Assembly (NCBI GenBank): GCA_028554795.2
Contig: CM068835.1
Coordinates: 31,168,311 to 31,232,310, forward strand
Reading direction: 5' to 3'
Length of the DNA stretch: 64,000 nucleotides
Source: Sinohyriopsis cumingii
Lineage: Eukaryota > Mollusca > Bivalvia > Unionida > Unionidae
Shown: positions 24,076 to 38,123 of the stretch, one piece after another
Layout of the letters: each line of letters starts with the position of its first letter
How positions within the stretch are numbered: position 1 is the first letter of the stretch
The notes under the pieces: model-generated
What the model was told of the DNA's origin: nothing
The model's input: only the letters and a program-made list of their open reading frames with translations
Databases searched by the model: none
Program-made: the position numbers and the translations under genes

Positions 24076-27000
24076 TATTGGTTTTCACATGACTCAGATT
24101 TTCTATGAATGCTACAGTATATTTGCTGAAGGTATATATTGGTTTTCACATGGTTCAGACAATCTACACATTTGTACAGTTTGAATTTCAAACTTTGTAT
24201 GTATAATGCAGCAGCAAATTCACTGTTGCTACATTTTACTACATGATGTATCATAATTATTTGGCTTGGCAAAAGCAGACAAAAATGTCTCTGTGATGAG
24301 GGACTTGCCAAAATTACAGGTCACAGCATGAAGGAAATGATTTCAGTGATTTGTCTGGTGATTTGGAAGAAAGAGCCAATGGTGGTACTGTGCAAATTCA
24401 AAATTATATTTTGAGCCAAAGATGGCAGAAAACACAAATTCTGGTCATTTGAAGCCACATGAAGATAAGCCAGTGTTTGATGAAGTTCGGTCAAACTGGA
24501 TCAAACAGGAATGAGATAGGTCAGGATGTGTTTCCTTCATTGAGAAAACTGATAAGGATAAATTGTTTGCTTATAGGAGTACAGTATCCTAAAAGGGTGG
24601 AGAAGAAAATAAGAGCTATAATGGAGAAAGAGAAAGATTAAGAGAGGAAACAAAGAAAGCAAAAGGTAGAATTAAAATCAAAAGTTCAAAGAAAGGTAAA
24701 GCTATTTAAATTTGTTATGAATTCTGATAAAATTGCAATGAATGATTTAAGAAAAATAAGGATGTTTAAAATAAGGTCCATACAAAATTTTCAAATTCAG
24801 GATATATTCCTTTGATTCAGAGTTCTTCATCCATCTCAGACGAGTTGGACAGTGAATCTGTTGATTGTTCGTGATGACCAAAAATCCAAATCTGATATAA
24901 AATATTTGAAGTTGTCTGATTCCAAGTCATTATATCCATCTGAGAGTTTTAAGAATAGTAACATGCTAAATCCAAAATAAAAAAAGTAAAATATCTCAAG
25001 AATCAAGGCCAATTGTTTTGACAAGGTCAAATTTAAGCAAAACTGGTCTCATTCCCATTTACAATTTGAATTTGTGAATGAAGCCAAATACTTTGATGAT
25101 CTCCACTTGAATACCTTTGAAGCAGATGCAGAAATTTCAATGTCCAAAGACACAGTGGAATGAATTTATAAAAAAAAACAAAAACAATAATACCACAATC
25201 TATGAATGGAAGTCACTAAAAGCCTTGCATTACAGCCTGACTTTGACAAATCAAATTAGGAAACATATGTTGTCAGATGATCAGAAACAAATTAAGAGGC
25301 AATGTTAGCTAACACTGTGCTACTTAACGATTTCAGGAAAAGCAGGTCTTTCTTGCCTGCTTTTCATAAGGTTCAGTGCATATCCACTTATTTCACTAAA
25401 CTAAAATGGTTAAACACCCAATTCTGTCTTGCAGTGTGTGTACCACATAAGCAAATATTTTTTATCACTGAAAAGATCATTGTTTCTCTGCCTATATTTA
25501 AGCGAACAGCTGATTTAAATGTCTGGTCAAATTTTATTGTCTGGTGACACACGATCTATAAAATAAACTAAAAAGACACATGATGTTACAACTCTATGGT
25601 CATAAAGAAAGTAACAGAAAGAAGCAAAACTAAAATGTTTTCTAAAACTTAACAATTTAATTATCAAAGTTATAAATGAAAAATTGAGAGGAATTTACAG
25701 TACTATGAAGTGAATCCAAATTATACCTGATAAAGTTCTAATAAAGTCCAAAAGAATGAAAAGTTCCGTATAAATTTCAAAACTGGAAATAAATTGGTCT
25801 GCTAAGAATCATAACATTGTCAATATGGCATCATTCAGAACTCCTCTGAACAATTCACATAGTTCCAGAATAATATTATATTCCAAATAATGAGCACTTT
25901 CTATTTTCAAAGAACAGTCCAAACAAATGTTTTTTTCGTTTGGAATAATATCTAAGTAGAACCTAAAGCATGTGTGCAGACTTACAACAGGAACACAAGA
26001 AATGATGATGACTCCAAAATAAGAATGAATCTGATTGCACAGTTCCCTCTTTATATACACCTTCTATCATGACTATATTTCACAACATACCATGTGACGT
26101 ATTTTACCACTCAATTTATTTTGAACTTTATGCTTATTTCATTTTGAGTGCAGCAAGGAGGATGTAATTGCAATTATATTCAAAATTACACTACAATTTC
26201 GAAATGTGTAATCAAGATTGAGAACCTATGACATGGCTCATGTAATTCAGATTTGCAGAACTAAGAAAGTACATTTTGAGGAAATTCAGGATGTAAACTG
26301 TAAGTATATTTTATCTGCCGTTCTTATCACCAGCTAAAGAAGACAGTATATGACTTGTCACTTGTATGTTATTTGTAAGGACCCTTTCTTGCGTCTGTTG
26401 TAGGCCTATAGCTAGCCTAAATCCAGAACAATGTATCAACAAAGTTGACGTGGAATGTGCCAAAGCAGCTGGTAGGTGGCAGTCCACAAAACATCTGCTT
26501 TAGTTTATTTAAAAACAAATTTAAACAACCACAACGTAAAGCACCTACTACATGAGTGTACATGATTTGTTTACAAATCAAAAGTGCTGGCGTCTGTGTC
26601 CATTGTTTGTTTACAGTCTGACTTTTTTGAAAGGATGCTTGCTTGCTTGTTTCTTGTGCAAGATCAAGTTTTCAGATAATTTCAGACATAGGCTAAAAAT
26701 GTTGTGAGCAAATGATGGAGAAAATCTGTTGTTGAAATTAGTCATAAGAAATTTATTTTGATTAAGAAAATAAAGTTAAACAAAAATCATTGGGTGTTTT
26801 TTCAATTCTAAATGTTTATCAATTTAAACTTAAAAATACCCAATTATTTAAGTAAAAACCCACCTATGGGTTTATCTCCTTTAAATTCTGTATGTAAGAA
26901 AGGCAGAGTTATTTTATATTCCAGTTTCCCAAGCAGCAAGCTGTCACTGATTATTTTGCTAAAAATTATTATTAAGGTGATTTAGTGAATTCTGTCTATC

Positions 27001-27944
27001 AAAGTGTAGATGATTTTTATAGAGATAATCAAAAGCAACAGGAGAGGCTGTCTTTTATTAAAAAGAAATCTTAGTAGAGCTTACAGACAAATACAATCAA
27101 CTCGGGTTGTTGGACACTTTTATTAGGTACAGGATTGTCAGAGGACCTAACTCTTTATAGCTTCCCAATTTCTATTGCATTTAGGTTCCTGAAAAATTGT
27201 CTGCTCTTAAGTTATTTTTGTATATGAATTTTGACCCATATTAGAATGCAAAAACAACAGAATAAACATCATTACATGTTTTGACAATAACTGGCCTGTA
27301 GATTGAAATGTTGTAGAAGAAATGACGATTCAAAAATTTTATGTCCACATATTAGGAGGTAAACATGGTAATTATTAAGCTGCCAGCCCATTTAGAAATT
27401 ATCTATATATGTTTCATATTTCTAAATAACTTCTATTTGCCAAACAAAGCCTCAATTCAATACACCTACTTGGTCATTTCAGTGACAGGAAAATACCCAG
27501 TGCATAGGACACATTATTTCTCAAATATTTAGCACATTGTTGGTTACCAGTATTATTGTGCGAAACTTGATTTAATATAATAATTTCTGTTAAATATATA
27601 TTAATGACATGTGACACATTAATTGTTGAAAAGTCATTTTCTTGTATGCCAAAATTAAAGTATTTTACAACCAGATAAAAGTCTGTGCTTCATTTTTATT
27701 AAAAAACTAAAATACCTGTCACCTTTGTGCATGATATCAATTTTATTAAAATTCTGTAGGAATTACCAAAAACAATGGCAATAACAAATTGGCTATCAAT
27801 ATGAGTTGTTCAAACATGCTGGATTCAAAGCAAAGATGGTATTCAACTCAGTCCATATAGGACCTAATAGACCCCAAACATAGTTTAACAACTTTCAGAC
27901 AATGAATTGATCACTGGGTTTCTAAGCCATCAGCAGATGTTGAC
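24076..27944. other. AT-rich intron, nothing firmly recognised
   Basis: No gene, tandem array or terminal repeat that I can support. The stretch 24.3-25.56 kb carries fragments of low-complexity, Lys- and Ser-rich frames on the plus strand that could be a decayed element, and 25.6-26.07 kb differs in texture, but I cannot name either. The rest is unique-looking. Confidence 0.35.
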
Positions 27945-30525
27945 TTGATATTGAATTTTAATCCTTCATTAGAAGACCTTGATCTACTAGGATAATATTG
28001 ACCTATAATCCTTTATTAGAAAACACTGATCTACTGAAATAATATTGTCCTTTAACCCTTCAATAGAAGACCTTGATCTACCGGGATAATATTGACCTTT
28101 AATCCTTCATTAGAAGACTTGGATCTACCGGGATAATACTGACCTTTAATCCTTCATTAGAAGACTTGGATCTACTGGGATAATATTGACTCCTTCATTA
28201 GAAGACTTGGATCTACTGGATAATATTGACCTTTAATCCTTCATTAAATGACTTGGATCGACTGGGATAATATTCACCTTTAATCCTTCAATAGAAGACC
28301 TTGATCTACTGGGATAATATTCACCTTTAATCCTTCATTAAATGACTTGGATCTACTGGGATAATATTGACCTTTAATCTTTCATTAGAAGACTTGGATC
28401 TACTGGGATAATATTGACCTGTAATCCTTCATTAGAAGACTTGGATCTACTGGGATAATATTGACTCCTTCATTAGAAGACTTGGATCTACTGGGATAAT
28501 ATTGACCTTTAATCCTTCATTAAATGACTTGGATCTACTGGGATAATATTGACCTGTAATCCTTCATTAGAAGACTTGGATCTACTGGGATAATATTGAC
28601 TCCTTCATTAGAAGACTTGGATCTACCGGGATAATACTGACCTTTAATCCTTCATTAGAAGACTTGGATCTACTGGGATAATATTGACTCCTTCATTAGA
28701 AGACTTGGATCTACTGGATAATATTGACCTTTAATCCTTCATTAAATGACTTGGATCTACTGGGATAATATTGACCTTTAATCTTTCAATAGAAGACCTT
28801 GATCTACTGGGATAATATTGACCTTTAATCCTTCATTAAATGACTTGGATCTACTGGGATAATATTGACCTTTAATCTTTCATTAGAAGACTTGGATCTA
28901 CTGGGATAATATTGACCTTTAATCCTTCAATAGAAGACCTTGATCTACTGGGATAATATTGACCTTTAATCCTTCATTAGATGACTTGGATCTACTGGAT
29001 AATATTGACCTTTAATCCTTCATTAAATGACTTGGATCTACTGGGATAATATTGACCTTTAATCTTTCATTAGAAGACTTGGATCTACTGGGATAATATT
29101 GACCTTTAATCTTTCATTAGAAGACTTGGATCTACTGGGATAATATTGACCTTTAATCTTTCATTAGAAGACTTGGATCTACTGGGATAATACTGACCTT
29201 TAATCCTTCATTAAATGACTTGGATCTACTGGGATAATATTGACCTTTAATCCTTCATTAAATGACTTGGATCTACTGGGATAATATTGACCTTTAATCT
29301 TTCATTAGAAGACTTGGATCTATTTGGATAATATTGACCTGTAATCCTTCATTAGAAGACTTGGATCTACTGGGATAATATTGACCTTTAATCTTTCATT
29401 AGAAGACTTGGATCTATTTGGATAATATTGACCTATAACCCTTTATTAGAAGACTTGGATCTACTGGGATAATATTGACCTTTAATCCTTCATTAGAAGA
29501 CTTGGATCTACTGGGATAATATTGACCTTTAATCTTTCATTAGAAGACTTGGATCTATTTGGATAATATTGACCTGTAATCCTTCATTAGAAGACTTGGA
29601 TCTACCAGGATAATACTGACCTATAATCCTTTATTAGAAGACTTGGATCTACTGGGATAATATTGACCTTTAATCCTTCATTAGAAGACTTGAATCTATT
29701 TGGATAATATTGACCTGTAATCTTTCATTAGAAGACTTGGATCTACCGGGATAATATTGACCTTTAATCTTTCATTAGAAGACTTGGATCTATTTGGATA
29801 ATATTGACCTGTAATCCTTCATTAGAAGACTTGGATCTACCAGGATAATACTGACCTATAATCCTTTATTAGAAGACTTGGATCTACTGGGATAATATTG
29901 ACCTTTAATCCTTCATTAGAAGACTTGGATCTACTTGGATAACATTGACCTTTAATCCTTTAAGACCTTGATCTACTGGGATAATATTGACCTATAATCC
30001 TTTCTTTAGAAGACATTGATCGACGGAGATAATATGGTCCTTTAGTCCTTCATTAGAAGACTTTGATCTATTGGGATAATACTGACCTTTAATCCTTCAT
30101 TAGATGACTTGGATCTACTGGGATAATATTGACCTTTAATCCTTCATTAAATGACTTGGATCTACTGGGATAATATTGACCTTTAATCCTTTAAGACCTT
30201 GATCTACTGGGATAATACTGACCTATAATCCTTTCTTTAGAAGACATTGATTGACGGAGATAATATGGTCCTTTAGTCCTTCATTAGAAGACTTTGATCT
30301 ATTGGGATAATACTGGCCTTTAATCCTTCATTAGATGACCTAGATCTACTGGGATAATATTGACCTTTAGTTCTTAATTACAAGACGTTGACCTTTAATT
30401 CTTTATTAGAAGATCTTGATCTACTGGGACAATATTGACATTTAGTTCTTTATTAGAAAATCTTGATCTATTTGGATAATATTGACCTTTAATCCTTCAT
30501 TAGAAGACTTTGATCTACTGGGATA
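27945..30525. repeat. Minisatellite, 47 bp unit, ~54 copies
   Basis: Units contain GAAGACTTGGATCTACTGGG, ATAATATTGACC and TTTAATCCTTCATTA. A shorter variant lacks about 9 bases after GAC. Other variants (TATTTGGATAAT, CCAGGATAATACTG) recur as blocks: the CCAGGA marker at 29605 and 29840 is 235 bases apart, exactly five units, showing higher-order duplication. Edges are more diverged than the middle, as expected for unequal exchange. Confidence 0.95.
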
Positions 30526-30949
30526 CTTTTCGATGGCTTCTGTCTAGGTGAGTTAGTGGGTGTACCAACTATTCATATCTGTTTTGATCTATGTACCTAT
30601 GCCATCATGGTGGGCCTTCTGCTTGGTGACCTGAGTGATTTCAATATTTTCTTTACATTTTCATGTGAATTTGTATAATTTCTACAGCCATTGACTAAAA
30701 TTGCTTTGCTGTGTCATTCTTATATAATTCTGAGTGAACAGTCATTCTGTAATTGCAACTCTCAAAGTAACTCTCTGGAAAGACATCTGAACACAAATAC
30801 AATCTGAACACTCAGTACTTCTTTCTGTTGTAATTTAATTTTATTATCAAGCACATTCATTCTTGCCTTCCATCTTAATTATTATTGTCAGTATATTATA
30901 TTTTCTCAAATAGCTTTCTTTTGTGATGGATCAACTAGTTATCATATCT
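30526..30949. other. Intron, nothing recognised
   Basis: Unique AT-rich sequence between the 47-bp array and the next dispersed repeat. Confidence 0.4.
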
Positions 30950-31345
30950 TCAGGTGAAAATCAGATGTCAGTGTGACTTCTATTCAGGAGTAGCTATAAT
31001 GATTTTCACAATATCCACTGTGGCAGCCATACTGGATGTCCAAGTGGCACTGTTTTCATTTAAGACAAACTAGACACCCAATAAGAAGTCTTGCGGTGAA
31101 ACCCCATGTCAGCATGATTTTCAGTTCAGGAGTAATGGAAACAAGATTATCAAAATGTCAACTGCAGTAGCTATATACTGGATGTCTAAGCAGCACCATT
31201 TGCATTAAGAACTAACAACTGGGATATGCATCTACAGGTTCATGACAATCTTTGAAGTAGTTTATCAGGAATAGTGATAAAACCTTGTCCTAATGAACAA
31301 TGAATGATGGACAAGAGAACATCCCATAAGCTCTTCCTGTTTATC
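30950..31345 (+). repeat. AAGATGGC-type repeat, 2 units plus terminal segment
   Basis: Units with GTGGCAGCCATACTGGATGT, AATAAGAAGTCTTG and CAGGAGTAATGG. It closes with the family terminal segment (TTCATGACAATCTTTGAAGT...GGACAAGAGAACATCCCATA AGCTC). Confidence 0.65.
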
Positions 31346-32480
31346 ACCAATAAAGCCAAACATTGCTGCAATGATATGTACATTTAATCTGCTCATCTAT
31401 GACCATAATAAAGTGCTTATAATTATAATGGTCTACATTTTACAGGAATTGTGCTACCATGCTAAAACTGGCTGGACATAAATATGGACAGCAGGATAGC
31501 AAATGCTACCATAGTGTAGTACTGTAAGTAGTGATGTCTTCCCCATGTTTGATAGTTCTAATGAAGGCACTAGTATATTACTACACATGACTGTACAGCA
31601 CTAGTTAACTTATGAGTAACAATGACCCTGACCTTATCAAAATAAAAGACATCTGTTACATTCCTTACCCCAATGACAAACCATTTACTGTGAAATTTAG
31701 TCAATGAAACTGGTGCACAACACAAGTTATAATGTAAAACAATTTTTGTTTCTTACATCATTGCGACATGGAGAGCTTTAAGATATCTAGCCCATTTACA
31801 GCTAAGGTTCCTACCATAATAGCAGCTCAGCCATACTTAAAGTTTGCTGCCATTATACAGTTTGCACTTATTTTACATACATAGTTTCCTTTAGTTTTTG
31901 TCATGGTGATCTTTGATCTTACGACTCCCAAATCAATAGTCAAGGTGAGTGGTCTACAAATAATCTATTATGCAATTTTTTTATATTTTGATAACTGTTA
32001 CTTTGAAAAAAAGTTCCTGCCTCTACAGCAACCAATCCACCAAGTTAGGTCAAGGTCAAGGTATTTCTTTTCTAAGTCACTGTTACCATGACCACTGATA
32101 TTTTGAGCCAAAATTGATGGGTTTCTTCAAGACCTCATCTGAACACCAATCACAAAGTCTGATGAAAATATGAGGTCTAAAACTAAATATTGCATAGCAA
32201 AAAACTTTCTTATTCGAGCTGTTGTAACCTTAACCTCTGACTCTTTTTTACTTTATTATTAATAGATTTCTTCCTTACACTAAGTGTAAGCCACAGGAAA
32301 AATTTGGTCAAATTCTGAAACCTGAAACCAAAACTATTGTGCAAAAGTCCCAAAACATGTCAGAGAGATGGACCACATTATAGCAGTAATTTGTCTTATG
32401 GCCAGCTCTAACGAATTACATTTCTTGAGGTGACTGACGTGTTACTGTATTAAAAATTTTACCAGGAATTCAACACAATT
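31346..32480. other. Intron with a TCAAGGTCA-bearing dispersed repeat
   Basis: About 31.88-32.35 kb resembles, in wording and order, 46.25-46.8 kb (GGTCAAGG..., ...GATTTCTTCCTTAC...CTAAGTG-CAAGCCAC..., ...GGTCAAATTCTG). It contains overlapping AGGTCAAGGTCAAGG at 32046-32063. Probably an old dispersed element common in molluscs; boundaries not resolved. Confidence 0.4.
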
Positions 32481-32690
32481 TTACATAATGACACCATCAT
32501 TCATGACCAACTAATTAACATAATAAGCCTTCTGGTGAAATATCCATTTCCATATAACTTTCCAAACAGGAGGAGCACCAATAACTAGATGGTTCTCATG
32601 GTGGTAATAGTGATGTCATATTGGCGCCATTTTCATTTACTACCAACTAGGCATCATAAAAGGTTTTTGATGAAAACCCAAGGCTGATTA
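32481..32690 (+). repeat. AAGATGGC-type repeat, about 1.5 units
   Basis: GATGTCATATTGGCGCCATT, TTCATTTACTACCAACTAGG and CATCATAAAAGG landmarks of the family. It sits on the far side of a MITE and a LINE from the array at 34.97 kb, so those elements may have inserted into one longer array. Confidence 0.55.
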
Positions 32691-32765
32691 ACTGAAACGA
32701 TTGCTTACTTCTCTGGATAATTAATGCTTATTACAATTTTCCCTTACAAAGAGCATCTGAGAGCA

Positions 32766-32969
32766 TAAATATCTTAGGAGTTTGAAATTTTTGGCAATAT
32801 CACATGACTAATAATGGTCATGCGATACAAGACTAGTATACATGGGTGGTAATGCAAGCACCAGTCTCCTCATATCACACAATCTCCTGTTATCACATGA
32901 CCATTATAAGTTACATGATCAACTGACGATGGCTATATGATATTGCCAAAAAAACTCAAAAGATATTTA
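32766..32969. mobile_element. ~200 bp MITE with TA flanks
   Basis: Left end ATAAATATCTTAGGAGTTTG...TTTTTGGCAATATCACATGAC is mirrored at the right end, ...ATGATATTGCCAAAAAAACT CAAAAGATATTTAT. Terminal inverted repeats of about 50 bases, TA at both borders, suggesting a Tc1/mariner-type MITE. Its right border abuts the LINE tail. Confidence 0.7.
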
Positions 32970-34962
32970 TAATAATAATAATAATAATAACAATAATAAT
33001 AATAATAATGACGACTTTGTAGAGCACCTAATCTTCAGAAGCTCTAAGCACTTTACAACATTAGACAACATCTATAACATAAAAAACATATGATATGATT
33101 ACAAAAAACAAATACCATGAAATCAGAAAACATAAAAACATGCTGAAAATATTTAATGTAGGGAACATTATTAGGTCTTTAAGTTTGTTCTTGCAGTCGA
33201 AATAAGTGAGTTTTAAGAGCCCTCTTGAATGTGATCACTGTGTCTTTGTGTCTAAGTTCAGTGGGCAATTCATTCTACTTTGCTGGGCCCTGGTATGCAA
33301 AAGAACGTTGTCCATATTACTTTGTTTTCATAGTGGGAATAATGAGTATATGGTTGTCAGAAGAGGAGAGTAAGTATCTTGCTAGTGTGTGCACATGGAT
33401 GAGGTCAGATAGGTATGTTGGACTAGAGTCCAACAGTGAAATGTAGCACAGAGAACAAATTTTGTGTTTGATTCTGGATTGAATGGATAGCCACTGTAGG
33501 GTACAGAGCAGCGGGGAGGTGTGCTCTGATCGTGGTACTCTAAGTATGATCCGAGCAGTGTTGTTTTGAACTTTTGAAGTTTCTGGAGTAGATATTGAGA
33601 TGAACCAGACAGAATTGAGTTACAATCGATCATCAGCTCCATTTGCAAATATCTTTCAGTTGATGCCACTAAAACACTTGTGTGTTCATTAGTACTTTCA
33701 AGACTGCAGTCTCAGCTCAAGATATGCAGCCTTGCATATGTTCATGACATGTTGGTGCAACGTGAGAGTACTGTCCAGAGTAACACCTATGTTTTGTACT
33801 GATTGTGTGAATTTAATGTTGGTGTTGCTGATATTTATTGTTTGAGGTAAAAAATGTGAATGAGAAAGTCTTTGTGTTGTGATCAGAATGGCCTCAGTTT
33901 TATCATCATTCATCTGCAGCTTGTTACATGTCATCCATGATTTCACATTAGAAATGCACCTCTCTACACCTTGGATGGTAGCATCAACTTCAGTTAGGTG
34001 GCTAGATTTGTATATTTGGGTGTCATCAGCGTACAATTGGTGAGACACTGGATGATGATTTATGACACTTGAGAGCGGATGAGTGTATAGAATGAAAAGA
34101 ACAAGTCCAATAACAGACCCCTGTGGAACACCACAACATAGATCAACTGGGCTGGAGTGTATTCCATTTGCAGACACAATTTGTGTCCTGTTGACTAAGT
34201 AGGACTTGAACAACAGTAAGGCTGTATCATGAATGCCAAATACATGCTGGAGATGGTGAAGTAATATATCATGGTCTATTGTGTCAAATGCTGCAGACAA
34301 ATCAAGGAGGGTAAGGACTGTAATCATTCCGCTATCCAAAGCAGAGAATGTCATTAACTACTTTTAGAAGATTAGTTTCAGTACTGTGGCAAGGGCAATA
34401 TGCAGATTGTACATTGCTAAAAAGACTTTGAATTCAGATGAGATACAAGTTGGAATAGAACAACTTTTTCTAAGATTTTTTGTATGAATGGGAGATTAGA
34501 AACTGGGCGGTAGTTCTTTAAACTGTTATGGTCTAGTGTTGGTTTCTTCAGCAGAGGCTTTACAATGGCAGTTTTGAAAAATGATGGGAATTCCCCAGAT
34601 GAGAGGGAGGTATTAATAACATCAGTTAGTGAAGGCAATACTGGATTTAAGCTCTCAAGCAGCAGTAATGTTGGAACTGGATCAAGTTCACATGACTTTG
34701 GTGCACTCTTCACCAGGATTGTACGTACGAAATCCATAGAGACAGGTTCAAATGCTGCTAATGGTTGCTGCTCAAATTCTGTATCCCAACTGTATGGTGA
34801 CAATGAGTCAACTGAAAATTTATGCTCTGAGTACGGGAAAATTCTAATAACAACTGCTGATATGACTTTCCATCTAAGAGATGTAGTCACAAGACTTATG
34901 ATGGAAGCTGTTAGGCTGCAATGGATATCAAATCAGCAAAATTTGTTTTTAACACTGACTTG
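32970..34962 (-). mobile_element. LINE of the CR1/L2/Jockey group, 5'-truncated
   Basis: Minus-strand RT domain, in order: KSCELDPVPT, FFKTAIVKPLLKKP, LKNYRPVSNLPFIQKILEKV, then in another frame LDLSAAFDTIDHDILLHHLQ (motif A), CCGVPQGSVIGLVLFILYT (motif B), HQLYADDTQIY (motif C, catalytic YADD intact), then the C-terminal thumb (CNSILSGSSQYLLQKLQKF) and a final ITFKRALKTH-like segment. The 3' end is a (ATT)n tail at 32970-33008. At least two frameshifts separate the RT pieces near 34.35-34.43 kb, and stops occur downstream. The endonuclease region is absent. Inactive, moderately old. Confidence 0.88.
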
Positions 34963-34964
34963 AC

Positions 34965-35905
34965 ACTATAAAATCTCCTGTTAAAACCCAATGTTGATAT
35001 GACTTCCCATTCAGCTGTAACACAATTTTCAAGATGGCTGCTATGATGGCCATATCAGATGTCAGATCATCACTATTTTCATTTAGGATCAACCAGACAT
35101 TATAAGAAGTCTTTTAGTGGAAACCCAATGCTAATATAACCGCTCATTCAGGCAAAGTAGTGATAACAAAACAGTTGCTATGGTGGCCATATTGGGTGTC
35201 CAGGAGCACCATTTTCATTTAGGACCAACCAGAGATCATAATAAGTCTTCTCATGAAAACACCATTTTGATATGAAGACAGATAGAAATAATAAGATTTT
35301 CAGGCTGGCTGCTTTGGTAGAACGTCCAAATAGATGATTTTCATTTAATACCAACTATAAATCATAAGAATTATTATGAAAACTGTGTCTCAATGGCTTT
35401 CTGTTTAAGAGGAATGGCAGTAACACGACTTTCAAGATGCCTAATTGTATAGCAACTATATTGGATGTCAGATTGACATCATCTGCATTTAGGCCCAAAT
35501 ATGAACCATAAGAAGTATTTTAGTGAAAACTACCATTCATTTAGAAGTAGTAGTGATAAACAAGCTGGCCATTGTGGCAGTTATACTGGGAGTCAGATCT
35601 GCCCTACTTTCAGCTAGGTCTAGCTAGACATAAATACAAATTATGTTCATGAAATTCCCATGTTGATATGACCATCAAAAAAGGAGTATCAAATGATAAC
35701 ATTTTCAAGATGGCTGCTATGATGGCCATACTGGGCAGTACCAATTTCATTCTAGACCATCTAGACCTTGGAATGAATGTGCGTCACTGGTTTCATAGCA
35801 ATCCTCCAAGCGGGAGCAGTAATAAGAAACTTGTAATAATGGACAGTTGGACACTGGATGACAGGCAACTGGACAATGACCAGTAGAGCTAGAGCATGAA
35901 AGCAT
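34965..35905 (+). repeat. AAGATGGC-type array, ~7 units of ~135-141 bp, with terminal segment
   Basis: The clearest array. Each unit has CAAGATGGCTGCTATG, GTGGCCATATTGG, CACCATTTTCATTTAGGACC, AACTAGACATCATAAG-type and AAGTCTTTTAGTGAAAACCC words. Cores lie at 35030, 35171, 35305, 35440, 35570 and 35706. The array ends with a GGAATGAATGTGCG...TTTCATAGCAATCC...GGACAGTTGG segment. Not coding. Confidence 0.8.
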
Positions 35906-36779
35906 TGACCACACAGGTCTACCTAAACCCCCACAGTCTGATAATGAAACATTTACATATATTTTGCAATACATCCTGTTACAAAGATTTGTTGTTGATT
36001 ATAAGAAAGCCAACCAGATCTACAATAAATTTGCAAGGAACAATAATTATCCCTCCATTTCTGAAATAAAAGATGGGGATTATTTCATCCAGCCCATCTG
36101 TACTTCTGCCCATCATTCTGTTAATGTGGTTATCTCTGATAACTGTGACAGCTAAATATACCCTCTTGAAACAGTGGCTATGAGCTGTGATTGGGATATG
36201 AAGTTCCTATTTATCAAATCAGTGTAAATTACATGTCCTTATATTTTTTACATTTTTATATGCACACACGTATTATATCCATGTAATAAGGAAATGACAG
36301 AAATTTAGAGGGGGAACAAGACACTATACATTTATATATAAGGCAAGGTTGGCAACATATTCTCCAGGTGGGGTGCAATATAAACATTGATAAATATTTG
36401 TACAAATCATACCTTATTTTAAAAAAAACGAGTGTTAATCATCCATCAAGCAGCATGGTAACATGACTTTAAGGATTGTAGTTCCAAAGTAATCCAGAAA
36501 AATGACAGTAAATCCAATGTGAAGATATTTAGTTTGACTCCATTTCCAAGGTCAAGGTCACATTTCCTATGCCATGGAATATTCCCTTCGTATTTAAATT
36601 ATAAATGTTTAATAAAAAAATTATAAACAGTGCAGACTTTATGTATTTACTAATCCATAAACTTACAACTGAAAATAAAATGAAAACACTTTATATTTGT
36701 TCGGATCTATTGTTGTAAACTCAGTCATATGTAAATAGCAAAGGTAGACAATTCAGGTTGCAAGTATCATTTTGCATAT
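35906..36779. other. Intron, one nuclear-receptor-like motif
   Basis: Mostly unique. AAGGTCAAGGTCAC at about 36548-36561 is a tandem AGGTCA. No exon seen. Confidence 0.4.
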
Positions 36780-37835
36780 ATTTACTGCAGTGAGTATTAT
36801 GCAACCTTGCCCTTGGAAATGCAACCTTGACTTTGGAAATGGAGTCACACTAAATTTTGAACATGTTGGATTTACAATGATTATGGCTGCTGTGATAGCC
36901 ATACTTGACATCGGAGAGGTACCATTTTCACCACACATGGTCTTTTATTGAAAACCTCATGTTGATAATGAGCAAGCATTCACGAGGAATTGTAACAACA
37001 ATAACAAGATTTTCAAGATGACTGATGTGGTTGATATAGTACTGTATGCCTGATTGGCAAAATTTGTATTTCAGACCATTCAGACATAACAATAAGTCTT
37101 TTAGTGAAAACCTCATATTGTGTTGAACATCCATTCAGGTGTAGCAGTGATAACAAGATTTTTAAGATGGTGGCCATACTGGATACATACTGTCACCATT
37201 TTTGTTTAGGTCCAACAGGAAGAAATCTTTCAATGAAATTCTCATGTTGATATGACCATCTATATAGGAGTAGCAATAAAAAGATTTTCAAAATGGCTGC
37301 CATGGAGTCTTTTAGTGAAAAACTCATGTCCCTATAACTTTCTGTTCCTTTGGAGTTGCAAAGAAAAATTCAAGATGGTGGCCATTTTGGACATCATATT
37401 GGCACCATTTTTACTTAGGCCCAACAAGGCATCATAAGGAGTTCTCAAATGAAATCTTAATGTTCGTATGACCATGAAAGGGTAAGGATGACAAGATTTT
37501 CAAAAATGGCTACCATAGTGTCCATATTGGACATTAGATCAGCACTATTTTCATTTATGACCAACTAGACGTCATAAGAAGTCTTTTAGTGAAAACTATA
37601 TATTTATATGATCATCCATTCAGGAGAAGCATTAAAAAAACATTTACAAGATGGCCACCATGGCAGCTATATTTGATAGCTCAGCTGCACCATTTTCATT
37701 TATAAACAGCTAGACCAGAGGATGAATATGTTTCTACAGTTTAAACAGTTTCAAAAACAGTGAAAACAAGCTTGTGCTAAGTGACAGACAAGAGACCATA
37801 TCATAAGCTCTCTGGTCTGTGACAGCTGAGCTAAA
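36780..37835 (+). repeat. AAGATGGC-type array, ~7 units with terminal segment
   Basis: Cores near 36885, 37010, 37165, 37275, 37370, 37500 and 37645, some units shortened to about 95-110 bases. Ends with GGATGAATATG...GACAGACAAGAGACCATATC ATAAGCTC and CTGAGCTAAAA, the same kind of terminus as the other arrays. Lies about 290 bases on the intron side of the distal first coding exon. Confidence 0.78.
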
Positions 37836-38123
37836 ATAAGAACATATCCTTATGAAATAATCCTACCGTGTTTGATAAAGTTGGCTCAGGCTTTCTTGAG
37901 AATGTGAAAATCAGTGTTTCATATTCCTGCTATGGAAGTCACACTGCTACTATGTGGGTCACCCCAATCAAAATATTAGTTGAGCATGTCCTAATAAAAA
38001 CTACCGTGAAGTTCAATCCAAACTGCAGTTTGGGAGAAGAAGGTTAAAAAAGTATATAAAGATGGATCATGAGCTATTTTTACCTCTAAAAATTCCTTAA
38101 TGGAGTTAAAAATTTGTAGACTT

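Noticed and set aside
27945-30525. CRISPR-like regular repetition, here and in the other arrays
   Set aside because: Units are directly adjacent without unique spacers, and the context is an animal intron; these are minisatellites.
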